The notes beneath the pieces are model-generated. The model made no database searches. It saw only the letters and a program-made list of their open reading frames with translations, and was not told the origin of the DNA. A stretch of DNA of 64,000 bases. Source: Calcarisporiella thermophila CBS 279.70 (taxonomy: Eukaryota; Calcarisporiellomycota). The DNA lies in contig NW_027192207.1 in NCBI RefSeq assembly GCF_041956535.1, forward strand, positions 188,810 through 252,809, written 5' to 3'. Positions 10,324 to 22,115 of the stretch are shown one piece after another. Position 1 is the stretch's first letter; every line of letters starts with the position of its first letter. A program made the position numbers and the translations under genes.

Positions 10324-12510
10324 ATGTCTTGCCTAGACTTTGCGTACTATGATATACGTAAAGATGGCTCTCACACTCCGCCCGAGCCGCCTCCACACAC
10401 CCACCATCTCCCTCCTAACAATACCCTAGTAGACATGAGAACGCATGTGTTCCGCCCAGTTACCTCATTCGATTACTTCACACAACCCGCCTCTCCTCTT
10501 CCCCAGGACGCCGAGAAAACCTCACCGCCCCCCCTTACTTTAACCGAACCCGCCACCACCCTGGCGGCCAGCCGCCCAGGAGGGGAGCAAGAGCAAAGTG
10601 CTGGCAAAGGCACCCGGTTCCAGGCTTGGTTCGGGTTGGTGATGATTGTCATGCTAACGTCGGTGGGAGGGATGAACTGGCTAACCTTTGCGGTGGTGTC
10701 GACAAAGAGCACGGAGTTTTTACAAGTGAGTTTTACCGCGGTAAACTGGTTGTCGAACGCCAGCTCAATTGTGTATGTAATTATGAGCCTGTTTACAGGC
10801 TGGTATTACGATCGGTTTGGGATCAAGAGCGCGGTAAGTGCGGGTGCACTAAACTACCAAAGCTTGAGCCAATGGGCATCTGATTTCTATATTTTTCTTT
10901 CGTTTTCTATATTATTCATTCATATTTAGTTGGTACTGGCAGGCATTTTGTGCACAATTGGGTGTAGCATTCGTTACATGGCAACCTATTTAACGGAGGT
11001 CGGCTTTCGATACGCCGCAATCATGATTGGGCAGGTAACGTATGAAGCACTGGAAAATCCAAACACCATACTCACCCTACGGGTTTGTTCTAGCTGTTGG
11101 CGACGGCAGTCAATCCACTGGGATTAAATCTTACCACCAAGTATGCAGTCTCTTGGTTTACCGCCAAGGAACGTGTCACCGCAAATATGGTTGCAAGTAA
11201 GTTATTCGTGACTACGACATCGCATAGTCGACTGTTCAACTTATTCATTATGCCTCCTTCCCCCCTTTTCTCTAGCTTTACCCATAGGAATGAGCGCATC
11301 CCTTATCTTAATACCCTATTTAACACCCTCGCAAGATAGGATTCCTTTCATGGTAAACACTTCATCCCAAATTTTAAATAGTCATCCCATACAACCATTC
11401 AAAGCCTATTATTCTTTAGCTTCTCGTCCTCGCCCTCACCTCCTTAGCCGTCACGATCCCAACCTTTTTCCTAGCCAAGCATCCCCCCACTGGCATGTCT
11501 GTCACCTCCTGCGCACCTAGGCTTCCCTTTTGGCAAGGGCTTCGCTCACTTGCTCGCAACATGAACTTCTGGCTGCTTGTTTTTCTTTTCAGCGTGAATA
11601 TGGGTTTGAACACGGCTTTCACCAGCCTCATCAATCAATTCTTGGTTCCATATGGCTATACCGATCAGCAAGCGGGCGTCATCGGCTTTATACTGATTGG
11701 TTCCGGTGCTCTTGGGATGAGTTGAGTAGCGTTGATTCCCCCCCCCCCCCTTTGGGGGGAGGGCCTCCTCAGGGAATCTTTCAAACACTAGTCTAAATGA
11801 TTTTGTATTGACTTGTGTAGTCATCTTGAGCCCCATTGTGGATCGGACCGGCGCCCACAAGCAATTCCTTAAATTGTTCACCCCGTTTCTCGCCCTAACC
11901 TACATCGGCTTTTGTTGGACAATTGCGCCCAACAACTTTTGGCCGATTGCTGTAGTCGCGGCCCTGAACGGCATTTCTTCGATGACCCTGATGCCAATCT
12001 CACTTGAATTAGGAGTAGAATGTAAAACGAATGACATCCCCATTCTTATGGTGATGGGTCAGGACTGGCTAACTCGTGTATGTGGCCTTTGTAGGCACGT
12101 ATCCTTGCTCTGAATCCGTTTCCACCTCGATCCTTTGGCTGGTTTCGCAAATATTTGCCATTGTCCTGTTAGCCATCGAAGATTCCCTGCGAGAGCCCAA
12201 CGGGACTCCTCCCAATAACTTGGCGGCAGCATTGACTTTCCAGGCCTTCGTGGCCTCGTCCACGGGGATTCTGGTGTTCCTCTACAGCGCGCGAAACCTA
12301 CGCATGGAGCAGGATCGGGGCCAAACCGGAGGAGACGAGGAGAGTGAGAAAGAACGTAAGACAAGTGATGCCTCTGCCGGAAGCGCGGATACCGATACGA
12401 CCTTGGCGGAAGGGGCCAATATGGCAAGGGGAGAGGTGGCAAGAGGTAGAGTGGCATCTAGAGATAGATACAATGGAGACCACGGGGTCATTGAGGTGCG
12501 TAGAGTATGA
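10324..12510 (+). CDS. Major facilitator, FLVCR-like (SLC49 family)
   Basis: Seven exons: 10324-10833, 10930-11034, 11094-11196, 11276-11352, 11420-11720, 11821-12021 and 12095-12510, encoding 570 residues. After a Pro-rich cytosolic tail of about 95 residues come about 12 membrane helices. Recognisable family segments include FTAVNWLSNASSIVYVI (helix 2), GWYYDRFGIKSA (loop 2-3), LLATAVNPLGLN, and ECTYPCSESVSTSILW in the eleventh helix region. The pattern matches FLVCR1/2 and fungal relatives, which move heme-related compounds, choline or ethanolamine in animals. The substrate in fungi is not settled. An alternative start is the Met at residue 38. Intron 5 contains a 13-base C run. Confidence 0.85.
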
Positions 12511-12798
12511 TATTCCAAACTATATATAATATGTATCTCTGTTTAATAATGCAATAGTAATGCCACCCATATACTTTTATATAACCTCAATAAAACAAGC
12601 AGCATTGAAAATACGCTTCATTCATCTATATGCATAGACTCCTGATTAGACCGATAGATAGAAAGCTTGTTCATTGGCAATTCAGGAAGTGACTGCTAAC
12701 CTAGCAATTTAAACATATTGACAGGATGGATAGGTCATTCTCATTCGCTTCGATGGTGTTTTCCTTTAAGTTCCATTTTCCCTACATTCTTCTTCGGT

Positions 12799-13336
12799 AT
12801 GCTTCGCCTCTTTTATCGCATCCCCGCCATTAGATCCCTCTCAACCGTTACAAAAAATGGACCTGTGCCTATCGTCATCAATGAAGAAGATTTGGAAGAG
12901 AAATTTGTAAAAGGGCATGGAAATGGAGGGCAAAAAGTGAATAAAACGAGTAATTGCGTGCAGATCGTGCACATTCCCACTGGCATACGCGTCTCGGTAA
13001 TATATATTTTAATATTGATGGAGATTTGGTGATGAACGATGCATTGTTAATCGGATTGCTGATCTGTTTGCACTTATTATATTTGATTAGTGTCATGCAA
13101 ACCGATCTCTGAATCAAAATCGATCAGAGGCAAGGCGAATTCTGCGAGATAAGTTGGACGAGATGATGAATGGGGAGCTGTCTAAACCCGCGCTGAAAGC
13201 ACAAAAGATCGCCCAGCGGAAACGACAGCGTGAGAAGCGGGCAAAGAAGAAATACGGAAGGGCAGTAGAGAAGGAAGCCGAAGATGGCAATAGAGGGGGA
13301 GAAAGCGAAGATAAGCGTGAAGAAAAGGAGATTTAG
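12799..13336 (+). CDS. Mitochondrial class I release-factor-like protein (MTRFR/Rso55 type)
   Basis: Two exons, 12799-12996 and 13091-13336, encode 147 residues. A basic, aliphatic N-terminus ([17 protein letters not shown]) looks like a mitochondrial targeting signal. The catalytic GGQ sits at about residues 43-45 in [17 protein letters not shown], and the C-terminus is strongly basic ([14 protein letters not shown]), as in MTRFR (C12orf65) and yeast Rso55. Family members rescue stalled mitochondrial ribosomes by hydrolysing peptidyl-tRNA. Codon-recognition domains of RF1 are absent, as expected. It converges on the F-box gene with about 95 bp between stop codons. Confidence 0.92.
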
Positions 13337-13430
13337 TGTATCAAGAAGGACCCGCTGAGCGGCCTATTTATATTTATATATATACATGTGCAATAATACA
13401 CAATAAATACCACCCCGTCAATAGAGAGGA

Positions 13431-14175
13431 CTATTCTCCTCTGCTATAGAGAAGCAGTTTTTCCAACCGCAGCTTGACCGGCTCATCCACCTTATACGCC
13501 AGCGTCTCTGCCTCGCCCGGCATTCGTAAAGCTCTCAAGCGCACTAAACCCACCGGTGGCTCATGTTGTTCTCTCCGATCCTCCACGACGACAATCTCTT
13601 TGCGACACTCTGTTACGTTCGCATCCCACCGTATCTCCGGGATATCCGCCTCTGCAATATTGACGGCCAAGCTCAACTCATGCTCCTTCCCGCTGTGTTG
13701 CCCAAGACAGACCAAGATCTCTTTCATGGAAGAGAGTGTCACCGTGTCCATTTCCGGCCCCGATTTATCTACAAGGGCGTAGCGCCCATCCGCACTGAAA
13801 CTGCGCAGCGGGCCGGTCGCGAAATAGGCGAACCGATGGCAGGGAGATATTTGCCTGAATTCAAGGAGAGTGTGCGTTTCAATTTGTCGGTTTTTATCCA
13901 TCCCTACCAAGTTGAGCTAGGCGCAAGGATAGAGATGCAGATCAAGGGTTGGATGCAAATGTTTTTTAGACAAGTTCTTTTTAGAGAAGTATATTCACCT
14001 GGATCCACATTCCCCTTTTCATGTAATTCTTCATTTTATTTGTAAGAATTCGATGAGCTACTGCGGCGAATCGCTTGTTTGCACTACGGAGGATCACAAG
14101 CGACTCAAAGGGAAGAAAGCTGAATATGAGATCGAGTAGCTCCTCTGCAAGCTTGTCAAATGCAGAATCAGACAT
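13431..14175 (-). CDS. F-box protein
   Basis: Two exons, 14175-13999 and 13916-13431, encode 220 residues. The N-terminal 45 residues are a clear F-box (LAEELLDLIFSFLPFESLVI then RSANKRFAAVAH). F-box proteins link substrates to SCF ubiquitin ligases through Skp1. The rest (about 165 residues) has no WD40 or LRR pattern that I recognise. It includes a segment reminiscent of beta strands (DGRYALVDKSGPEMDTVTLS) that may bind substrate. Divergent from the cyclin gene. Confidence 0.75.
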
Positions 14176-14818
14176 TATTTAATTCAGATCAAGATTGTAA
14201 GCCTGAAATGTTAGAGTGAGGCCTCTGTAAAAAAAAAAGCAAAAAGGCCTTGAGGAGATAATGTAAACTTTTATAAGAGGGAGTTCTCTTGGTTTTAGCG
14301 GGGAAAAGTACCGGCGAAGAGATGGGATTGCTATCCTGATTAGAGTGAAAAAAAAGAGGCGGTGCAATAAGGGCCTCATATATGCATGGAGAATTGGCAT
14401 ATTTGCAAAATAGCAGAGTTGGCTCAGGTTTGATTTGCTTGTGCAGGATGATCTATATTCGTTCTTAATTCTTTTCCTCTTCCTGTTCACTCCTTTGACG
14501 CTCACCCTTGAAATTACATCCCTTTCTCTCCTTAATGTTTTGAACGATACACCCCCCCACCTCCACCCCACTAGATATACACGCTCCTTTCCTTAACAGA
14601 ATCTACATTCAACCTACTCTCCTTTCATTTTGTTGGTCGCAAATTTTGAGCCATAATATTGTTTGATTGCTGAAATTTCCCTCATTCTTACCCCCTCCAC
14701 CAACAATCCCCTTATATTCCCTCACCCACCCTCGCTTCTCCCCCCCTAGCCCTCTTATCTACTCTCTTCCTTGCCCACATCCTTTCTTTTGATTTTCTGA
14801 AATTCCTTCCAATCATTA
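14176..14818. promoter_or_regulatory. Divergent promoter between the F-box gene and the B-type cyclin
   Basis: 643 bp with strongly pyrimidine-rich tracts in the 300 bp before the cyclin ATG and no supported coding sequence. An SCF adaptor and a mitotic cyclin sharing an upstream region is suggestive but may be chance. Confidence 0.4.
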
Positions 14819-16247
14819 ATGTCGACAACACAACTCCCTTCACGTCCATTTCTCAAGCGATCGGCTCCGATGGCTGATGAGAATGAGAATGTGAAGGAGC
14901 CACGATCGTTTGGCGGTAAGAAAAAGCCACTTTCGTCCAAATCCACCACCACCTCCGCGGCTGCTTCCAAAACTCGTCGTAGCGCTCTGTCGATTGTTGA
15001 CGCAAACACCAAGGTAAGATTGGGTTTAAATATCTACTACTATCGACTCTCAGAGGTCTTATGCTGGAATTCTGTATGGACACAGGGGCAAAGAGAATTG
15101 AATAAGGATAGCAAAACAACAGCCTCTGCCACATCATACCTGAAATCAACGCGTGTATCATCCAAATCCTATTCATCCACAACCACAGCAGGTGCACCCC
15201 CAAAACAAAAACTTCGTGTGCGAAAACCGGAGGTCGTGGCGAAGGAAGAGGAGGAAAGTGCGGAGGCCCCGGTGGACGACGAGGATATGGAGGTGGACGT
15301 AAACAAGCCCGCCGACACCAGCAACTCGACGGAGGCAGAGCAGAATGAGGAAGCCAATGAGTTTGAGGACGAGGACGACTACCTGGACACCACAATGGTG
15401 GCCGAGTATGCCACCGAGATCTTCCAGTACATGCGGGAGCTGGAATTGCGGTATATGCCTGACCCCGACTACATGGAGCGCCAGACCGAGGTGCAATGGA
15501 GCATGCGGACCGTGCTTATCGACTGGCTTGTCCAGGTGCATTCTCGTTTCCAGCTTCTCCCCGAAACCCTCTTTCTCTGCGTCAACATCATTGACCGCTT
15601 CCTCTCCGTCAAGGTGGTTGCGCTCCAAAAGCTGCAGCTGGTTGGGTGTGCCGCGCTCTTCATTGCCGCCAAAGTCGAGGAGATTCAGTGCCCGTCCGTC
15701 ACCGAGTTTGTCTACATGGTTGACCACCAGTACACGGCGGAGGAGATGCTCAAGGCGGAGCGATTCATGCTTAACCAACTCAAGTTCGAGCTTGGGTGGC
15801 CAGGCCCGTACAATTTCCTGCGACGGATATCGAAGGCGGACGATTATGATATCCAAACCCGCACGCTAGCCAAGTATTTTATCGAGGTCACTCTGGTGGA
15901 CGAAAAGTTCCTGGACGTGCCGGCGTCCCTGGTGGCGGCCGCGGGACATTATCTGGCCATGATGATGCTGAACAAGGGCGAATGGGTAAATATCACTTGG
16001 TTGAATGTGTGGCGTGCCCTGCCAAACCTAACGACCTCCCCTTCTAACCTCGATTCCCATCTAGACGCGTGCCCATCGATACTACTCCGGCTACAAGGAG
16101 GAGGAGCTGCAGCCCGTGGTAGATCGGATCCTCGAATTGCTCCATCACCCGAAAAAACACCTAGCTATCACTGAAAAATACTCGGAGAAGCGGTACATGA
16201 AGGCGTCGTTGTATGTATCTCATCAACTGTCGAAGCGTCAATTTTAA
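14819..16247 (+). CDS. G2/mitotic B-type cyclin
   Basis: Three exons, 14819-15013, 15086-15985 and 16065-16247, give about 425 residues. The N-terminus has an RxxL destruction box (RSALSIVDAN, residues 54-63), followed by an acidic linker. The cyclin box opens with the signature MRTVLIDWLVQVH and continues with AALFIAAKVEEI; the second cyclin fold ends in EKYSEKRYMKASL. This matches Clb/Cdc13 cyclins that activate Cdk1 at G2/M and are degraded through APC/C. The 72-nt first intron is a multiple of three without an in-frame stop, so an unspliced form would add 24 residues right after the destruction box. Confidence 0.93.
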
Positions 16248-16644
16248 GTTGGCCTGTTTATTTGTTTGTGATTGTGTTTAAAGAATGCGCTCTTTACCTT
16301 CTTCTATATTGTGTGTCCTTGTTCTCTCTAGAGTCTTTTTTTTTTTTTAACCTTCTCCTTAAATTGTTTAATTTTTACTATAATTGTGTGCTTATTATTC
16401 TTTTCTCTCCTTCTTTCTCTCTTTCTCTTTGTTTCTATTCTTCTGAGTGTTGCATAATTTCATTGACCTTTAATTTTTATAAATATACGTTTTTCGCCTA
16501 CTGTTCAAATAAGAATGCGCATGAGGACAAAAAAAAAAATTTGACGCGCAGCATCGTGATTTGATTTTGCCGCTGATTCCCCTCTTTAGACTATATATTC
16601 CCCTAGATTGCCTTAACAATTTCAGCCAAAATCGAAAAAGTGAG
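16248..16644. other. Spacer between cyclin and rhomboid-like gene
   Basis: About 400 bp, T-rich with long T and CT runs, serving as cyclin 3' UTR and upstream region of the next gene. No coding signal seen. Confidence 0.5.
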
Positions 16645-17818
16645 ATGATCTCAGCAGGTCCCACAGGTAGCCTCTTCATTTTTTGAGTTCACTTAGTAGC
16701 GATCATATTGACATTGTCCCTGATTAGGGTTCTATAATGCCTCTGTCACGAAGGGCATCTTGCTTGGTGTTGGAGGATGCTCGCTGCTGGCCTCTATTCT
16801 CAACTTAAAGCCTATGTTCCATCTACAGCTCATTCCTCATTTAACCAGAGATCACCAGGTATCTAAGGGCTAGATCGATATATATTCCCTGAAGCTGTAT
16901 ACTGATTCCTTCAATTCTTTTTTTTTTTTTCCTACCAGTTTTGGCGGCTAGTCACCTCCCATGTTGCCTTCACCAATTCGGGTGAGCTCTTTTTCGGTAT
17001 GCTTATAATCTATCATCTCCGCGTCATCGAGCGGCAGTTTGGCTCCGTGAAATATGCGGCCTTTGTCTTTGTTTCCGTCGCCATGGCCACGATTCTAGAA
17101 GTTGGGGCATTAATGATTTGGGGCTCATTGAATGGAAAATATATACCCGCCGGTCCTTACGGGTTCATTTATGCCGCTCTATATCAGTACTACAAGCTCA
17201 TCCCTGAGACATATCGGTTCCGTTTATTCGGTGTGCCTCTGACCGACAAAATCTACCTCTACGTCCTCGCCTCCCAACTCTTAATATCGCATTTCCCTAA
17301 CTCCGTGGTGGCTGGTGTTTGCGGATTGGTCGCAGGGATGTTGTACAGGGCCGATGTGGCCAACGTAAAGCGGTGGCGATTCCCGGGCGTCCTAGTAAGA
17401 TTCGCTAAGAGATGGCTAGAGCCCTTGCTGGCCAGCCGGCCCACAATCCGGTCGAACGCGACCACTCAGGAACAGCGCGCGAGGATGCTGCGGGATGACA
17501 TTCGGTCGCGACAGCAGACGGCCGAGGCCATGCGGGTAAGTAGCTGCTCAGCTCTGGGGGAAAGCGGTGGAGGAGAGACCGTGACCCGACCGCGAAACGT
17601 CTAATCCATTGATTTTCCCACGTTAGGAGTATCTCGGCTCGCTTGCGCGTGCAGAGCCCGGCGGAATCAATCCCCCCTCGGATGAGGAAGTGTCCATGCT
17701 GGTAGCCATGTTTCCAAATATCCCGCGGGAGACCGTAGTGCAGGCGCTAACCTCCTCCAACAACGATGTGAGCCGAGCGGTGGAATACTTGTTGTCCACC
17801 ACCGAGCAGCGAGAGTGA
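16645..17818 (+). CDS. UBAC2/Dsc2-like rhomboid pseudoprotease with C-terminal CUE/UBA domain
   Basis: Four exons, 16645-16666, 16728-16858, 16939-17535 and 17627-17818, encode 313 residues. Several membrane helices are visible (KGILLGVGGCSLLASIL, FGMLIIYHLRVIERQFGS, AAFVFVSVAMATILEVGALM, VVAGVCGLVAGMLY). A C-terminal ubiquitin-binding domain follows (SMLVAMFPNIPRETVVQAL ... VSRAVEYLLS), the MFP motif favouring CUE. I see no rhomboid Ser-His dyad, as in UBAC2 and Dsc2. Relatives sit in the ER or Golgi membrane as part of ubiquitin-ligase complexes (ERAD; the fungal Dsc complex that activates SREBP-like factors). The exact complex here is inferred. Confidence 0.88.
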
Positions 17819-18212
17819 TTGTGATATCTATTTGTGTTTTAATTAGAGAAAAAACCCAAGTCTTTAGATTAATTCAAAGCTATTGTTTTTAATTCGTGCA
17901 TGTTATTTTGCACCGGCAAGAGCAAGATAAAGGACAATAGTGTTTATTTTGCTTTTTTGGAGGGCCGTTTTCATTTCAGGAGACTTCAAACTGAAGGTGC
18001 TGAAGACTCCGAAATTGAGTCCAGGTGGCAAATCTTCCCCGAGGAATAAATACATATCCTCCTAGTTAGGGTGCTCGTTCCATTTCATTTCCATTGTTTT
18101 TGCATGGAGCTTCTGATTCATTCCCATCGGAAAGGCAGAAGGCGACCCACTCTCAGCACATTGACAAGCACTTCAAGCCCCTTCTTATCCCTCGCTCAGT
18201 GCGCGGAACAGC
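17819..18212. other. Spacer upstream of the CorA gene
   Basis: 393 bp of intergenic DNA between two plus-strand genes. No gene seen; a short open frame at 18094 overlaps the CorA start in another frame. Confidence 0.5.
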
Positions 18213-20179
18213 ATGTCTGATCACAACAAGAGATCAGGATATTTGTCCAGCGACACGATTTCCACCAATGACCGTTACAATTTGACGGAACGGGATCCTC
18301 TCCTCGAGGCCTACCGCAGAGCCTCCTCGGAGCCTCATTATACTGATCCGATTCCATCCGATGCTCATTCACCTCCCTTTTCCGCCACTCCGAAAGAAGG
18401 AGATCTCTTACCAGAGAGTTTTCCTACCACTACCGACAACACGGTTGAATTAAGCCAAGAGAACACGGCTGATATGGAGTATTTTTTTGCAGGCAGACGT
18501 GAATCCACTGCCAACGCATTGTATCTTTCCTATGCGAACCAGGAGAAAATCAATTACCACGCGTTGGACATGTATCTTGAAAAGGAGAAGAAGAATAAGC
18601 ATCAGACCTTGAGCTTTATGAGAAAAGACTCTGTATGCAGCAAGTATTCCATGAGGAGACCGAACCTGTATGGGGAAACTACCGACAAGGTAGCATTTAT
18701 AGTTCTACCTCTACTCTTCCAATGTAAACAATGTCACCTTTAATGATCCAATGTGTTTGTACGTATAAAAAACCAATAGATAGCTGATACTCCGTATCGC
18801 TTCACCTTCTATTCCACTGCAATAAGCACAGTGCATGCCTGTTTTCTCCACGAAATCCCCCCGTGTGGAACCTCGTTCTCAGACATGTTACGCGCAGGCT
18901 GTTTCTGGATCGACATCCTAGCGCCTACTGATGAAGAAATGACGGCGCTTGGCCATGTGTTTCGCATCCATCCCCTCACCATTGAGGACATCATGATGGA
19001 GGAGGGGCGAGAGAAGTTCGAAGTATTTAAATCTTATCAATTTATGTGCATTCAGACATATGAACAGGAGCGTTTCTCGCCGAACTACTTGCAACCAGTC
19101 AGCCTCTATATAATAATCATGAAGGAGGGGATTTTGACGGTGAGGCTAGGCGTGCTGGATGCAATAAGGAGTAAAGGCTCTAATACTAATACTTTTTGTA
19201 ATACTGGTTATGGGTAGTTTCATTTTAGCTCCATGTTGCACCCCATGAATGTGCGTCGACGCATCAAGATCTTGAAGGATTATATTAATGTGACGCCTGG
19301 TAATGATTTTTCTATTTACCCAGCCAACACCATAGGGGCACGCCTACTCACACTTTGTAACTCCTTGGTCCTAATTCATATTCCAGAATGGATCACATAT
19401 GCATTGATCGACGATGTTGCGGATGGGTAAACATGGAAAACAGTGCTATTTGTTAGAGTGACAGAGAGGCCCTCATGGACCGTCACCTTACCTCCACTTT
19501 AGGTTCGCCCCCATCATTCACACCATTGAGTTCGAGGTGGACACCGTGGACGAACTGGTCCTCATCCTAAAAGAGAGCGAGCAATCCGATATGCTTCGAC
19601 GCATCGGCTACTGCCGGAAGAAGATCATGGGCATGTATCGATTACTGGGAAATAAGACCGATGTATTACGTGGGCTTATCAAGCGGTGTGAAGACCCGGA
19701 GGTGGTACTCTACCTTGGGGATGTTCTTGGTAAATCTTGAGATATCTGAAGTGAATGCACAATTCCATTGCTAATCCACCATCTTCATCCCCAACCGCTT
19801 CGCAGACCACATCCTGACCATGGTTCAGTCGCTTAGTCACTACGAGAAGATTTCCTCACGATCCCACTCCAACTACTTGGCCCAAATATCGATAGATATG
19901 ACCATAAGCTCGAATGTCACCAACGATGCGCTTGCGAAACTGACTGCACTCGGAAGTGTACTGATCCCCATGAATTTGGTCACTGGTAAGCATGTGGGTT
20001 GAACACCAAGATTGTCCCCCTCATCTCTCAGCCATTCTATTCTAGGCTTGTGGGGTATGAATGTGAAGGTTCCCGGCCAGGAGCGGGATGATTTGGCCTA
20101 TTTCTTTGGGCTGCTCTCTTTCATGCTGCTGTTTGCTGTGGTGTTGACGCTGGTGCTCAAGAATCTGCGGCTTCTGTGA
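18213..20179 (+). CDS. CorA-type magnesium transporter (Alr1/Mnr2 family)
   Basis: Seven exons: 18213-18689, 18780-19139, 19218-19299, 19387-19426, 19503-19729, 19806-19985 and 20046-20179, encoding 499 residues. After a Ser/Thr-rich cytosolic region comes the CorA fold with HPLTIEDIMMEEGREKFE, and the end has two helices joined by the diagnostic GMN motif (GLWGMNVKVPGQ, about residues 456-467). All junctions keep phase. Alr1-type proteins import magnesium at the plasma membrane; Mnr2 exports it from the vacuole. The short loop after GMN and shorter N-terminus than yeast Alr1 (859 aa) do not settle which. The 40-nt fourth exon is the shortest. Confidence 0.92.
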
Positions 20180-21409
20180 ACGTAGACCGCTTCCTCTCTA
20201 GGGTTGTCTGTACAAAGCTGTGTACTCTCATGAATATAATATGTGTATTTGCTGTGTAAGTAAATTATTTAGGAGTTTCCATTAAGAATTAGAATGAACA
20301 CGCTTTCGATATCTTTAATTTCTTCGTAATTCTTATTAATGTCCATATCCTCTCCTCCACGAAGTACTGGTGGAGAACAGATTGAAATGCTTTCTTTCAA
20401 TTACTTAAATCATTCTTGATTCTCCTCACTTTCTACTATTGCACTAAAAATTAGAGCTCTAGGATGGTTTTTCGCAGAGTTATTAGCTCTCGAAGTTTCT
20501 GCTATGATACTAGAGATTTATAAAGTATCTTCGGAAAGTTTTGCGGCACCTTAATATTTTATACCTTTACCTAAACTTCTCAAAGACAACAGAAAACAGC
20601 TCTTTTCTTGTTTCGAGCTTCTCACTGGCTTGAAGAAGTGCATGTTGTCTAAGGGTATGATGGTACGGGTTGTCTGTGTTCTTGTAGATGATGAAACAAA
20701 ATCATCCTATCTCGTGAATGAAAAAAGAATTGTATAACTTCGTCTAAGTATATCGTCCCTGAAGTTTTCCTCTTCCTCTTTCTCCTTCAACTCCAACATG
20801 AAGTGAAATGATTATTCATTAATTTGCTTACTTTGTTGGATTTAGTTGAAAATGCGTCGTAAAAAAAGTACTCTCTGGAAATACGTCGATACGATTAAAC
20901 AGAAACAATATTCACTTGCCAGTTGTAATAACTGTGGGATAACATTTTGGACGAATGCTGTGGCTTAACCCACGTGACGATAATCCAATCATATTACTGA
21001 GACCCTGAAACCGTGATTTTTGTCGGATATGTGTTTTATTATACAAAATATCCCACACGCATAAAAAACAAAAAATACTGCGTTTCATCCTGTTTTTCAA
21101 CCCTTTTCACAACACTAGTTTCGAGAATAAATATTCTTGAATATATATTTATTTTTAAGGAAATATTAATACTGTTGCAGAGAGTTCTGAAACGCTGATT
21201 CTTCAAAATCTAAATGCGGTATGTTTGATCAAGCTTGGAAACTCCCATATTGGCTTTTGGACATTGGAATAAAAGAAGCGGAGTTTTCTCTTTCATATCT
21301 CAAATTATCCATAACATATACCTAAGAAATATAAGCCACCATGAATATTTCTATGAATATTAATAAATACTATCTAGATGTATGCTTCATTTTTTGTTAG
21401 TTTCCTTCT
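20180..21409. other. AT-rich gene-free stretch left of the gap
   Basis: About 1.2 kb of AT-rich DNA. Open frames are short and without similarity that I recognise. It forms the left side of the island carrying the ATPase-nuclease gene. Confidence 0.5.
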
Positions 21410-21981
21410 NNNNNNNNNNNNNNNNNNNNNNNNNNNNNNNNNNNNNNNNNNNNNNNNNNNNNNNNNNNNNNNNNNNNNNNNNNNNNNNNNNNNNNNNNNN
21501 NNNNNNNNNNNNNNNNNNNNNNNNNNNNNNNNNNNNNNNNNNNNNNNNNNNNNNNNNNNNNNNNNNNNNNNNNNNNNNNNNNNNNNNNNNNNNNNNNNNN
21601 NNNNNNNNNNNNNNNNNNNNNNNNNNNNNNNNNNNNNNNNNNNNNNNNNNNNNNNNNNNNNNNNNNNNNNNNNNNNNNNNNNNNNNNNNNNNNNNNNNNN
21701 NNNNNNNNNNNNNNNNNNNNNNNNNNNNNNNNNNNNNNNNNNNNNNNNNNNNNNNNNNNNNNNNNNNNNNNNNNNNNNNNNNNNNNNNNNNNNNNNNNNN
21801 NNNNNNNNNNNNNNNNNNNNNNNNNNNNNNNNNNNNNNNNNNNNNNNNNNNNNNNNNNNNNNNNNNNNNNNNNNNNNNNNNNNNNNNNNNNNNNNNNNNN
21901 NNNNNNNNNNNNNNNNNNNNNNNNNNNNNNNNNNNNNNNNNNNNNNNNNNNNNNNNNNNNNNNNNNNNNNNNNNNNNNNNN
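21410..21981. other. Assembly gap (run of N)
   Basis: 572 undetermined bases. The about 40 bp on either side are similar to one another (TAGATGT... ending ...GTTTCCTT), and the right side runs into a long T tract, so the gap probably reflects a repeat. Confidence 1.
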
Positions 21982-22115
21982 TAGATGTTATTGTCTTTCT
22001 ATTTTTTGTTTTAGTTTCCTTTCAGGTTTTTTTTTTTGTTTTTTTTTTTTTTTTTTTTTTTCTTTATTCCTTTACGATATACGCGATTACTAGAAATAAT
22101 TCACAATTATTATCT

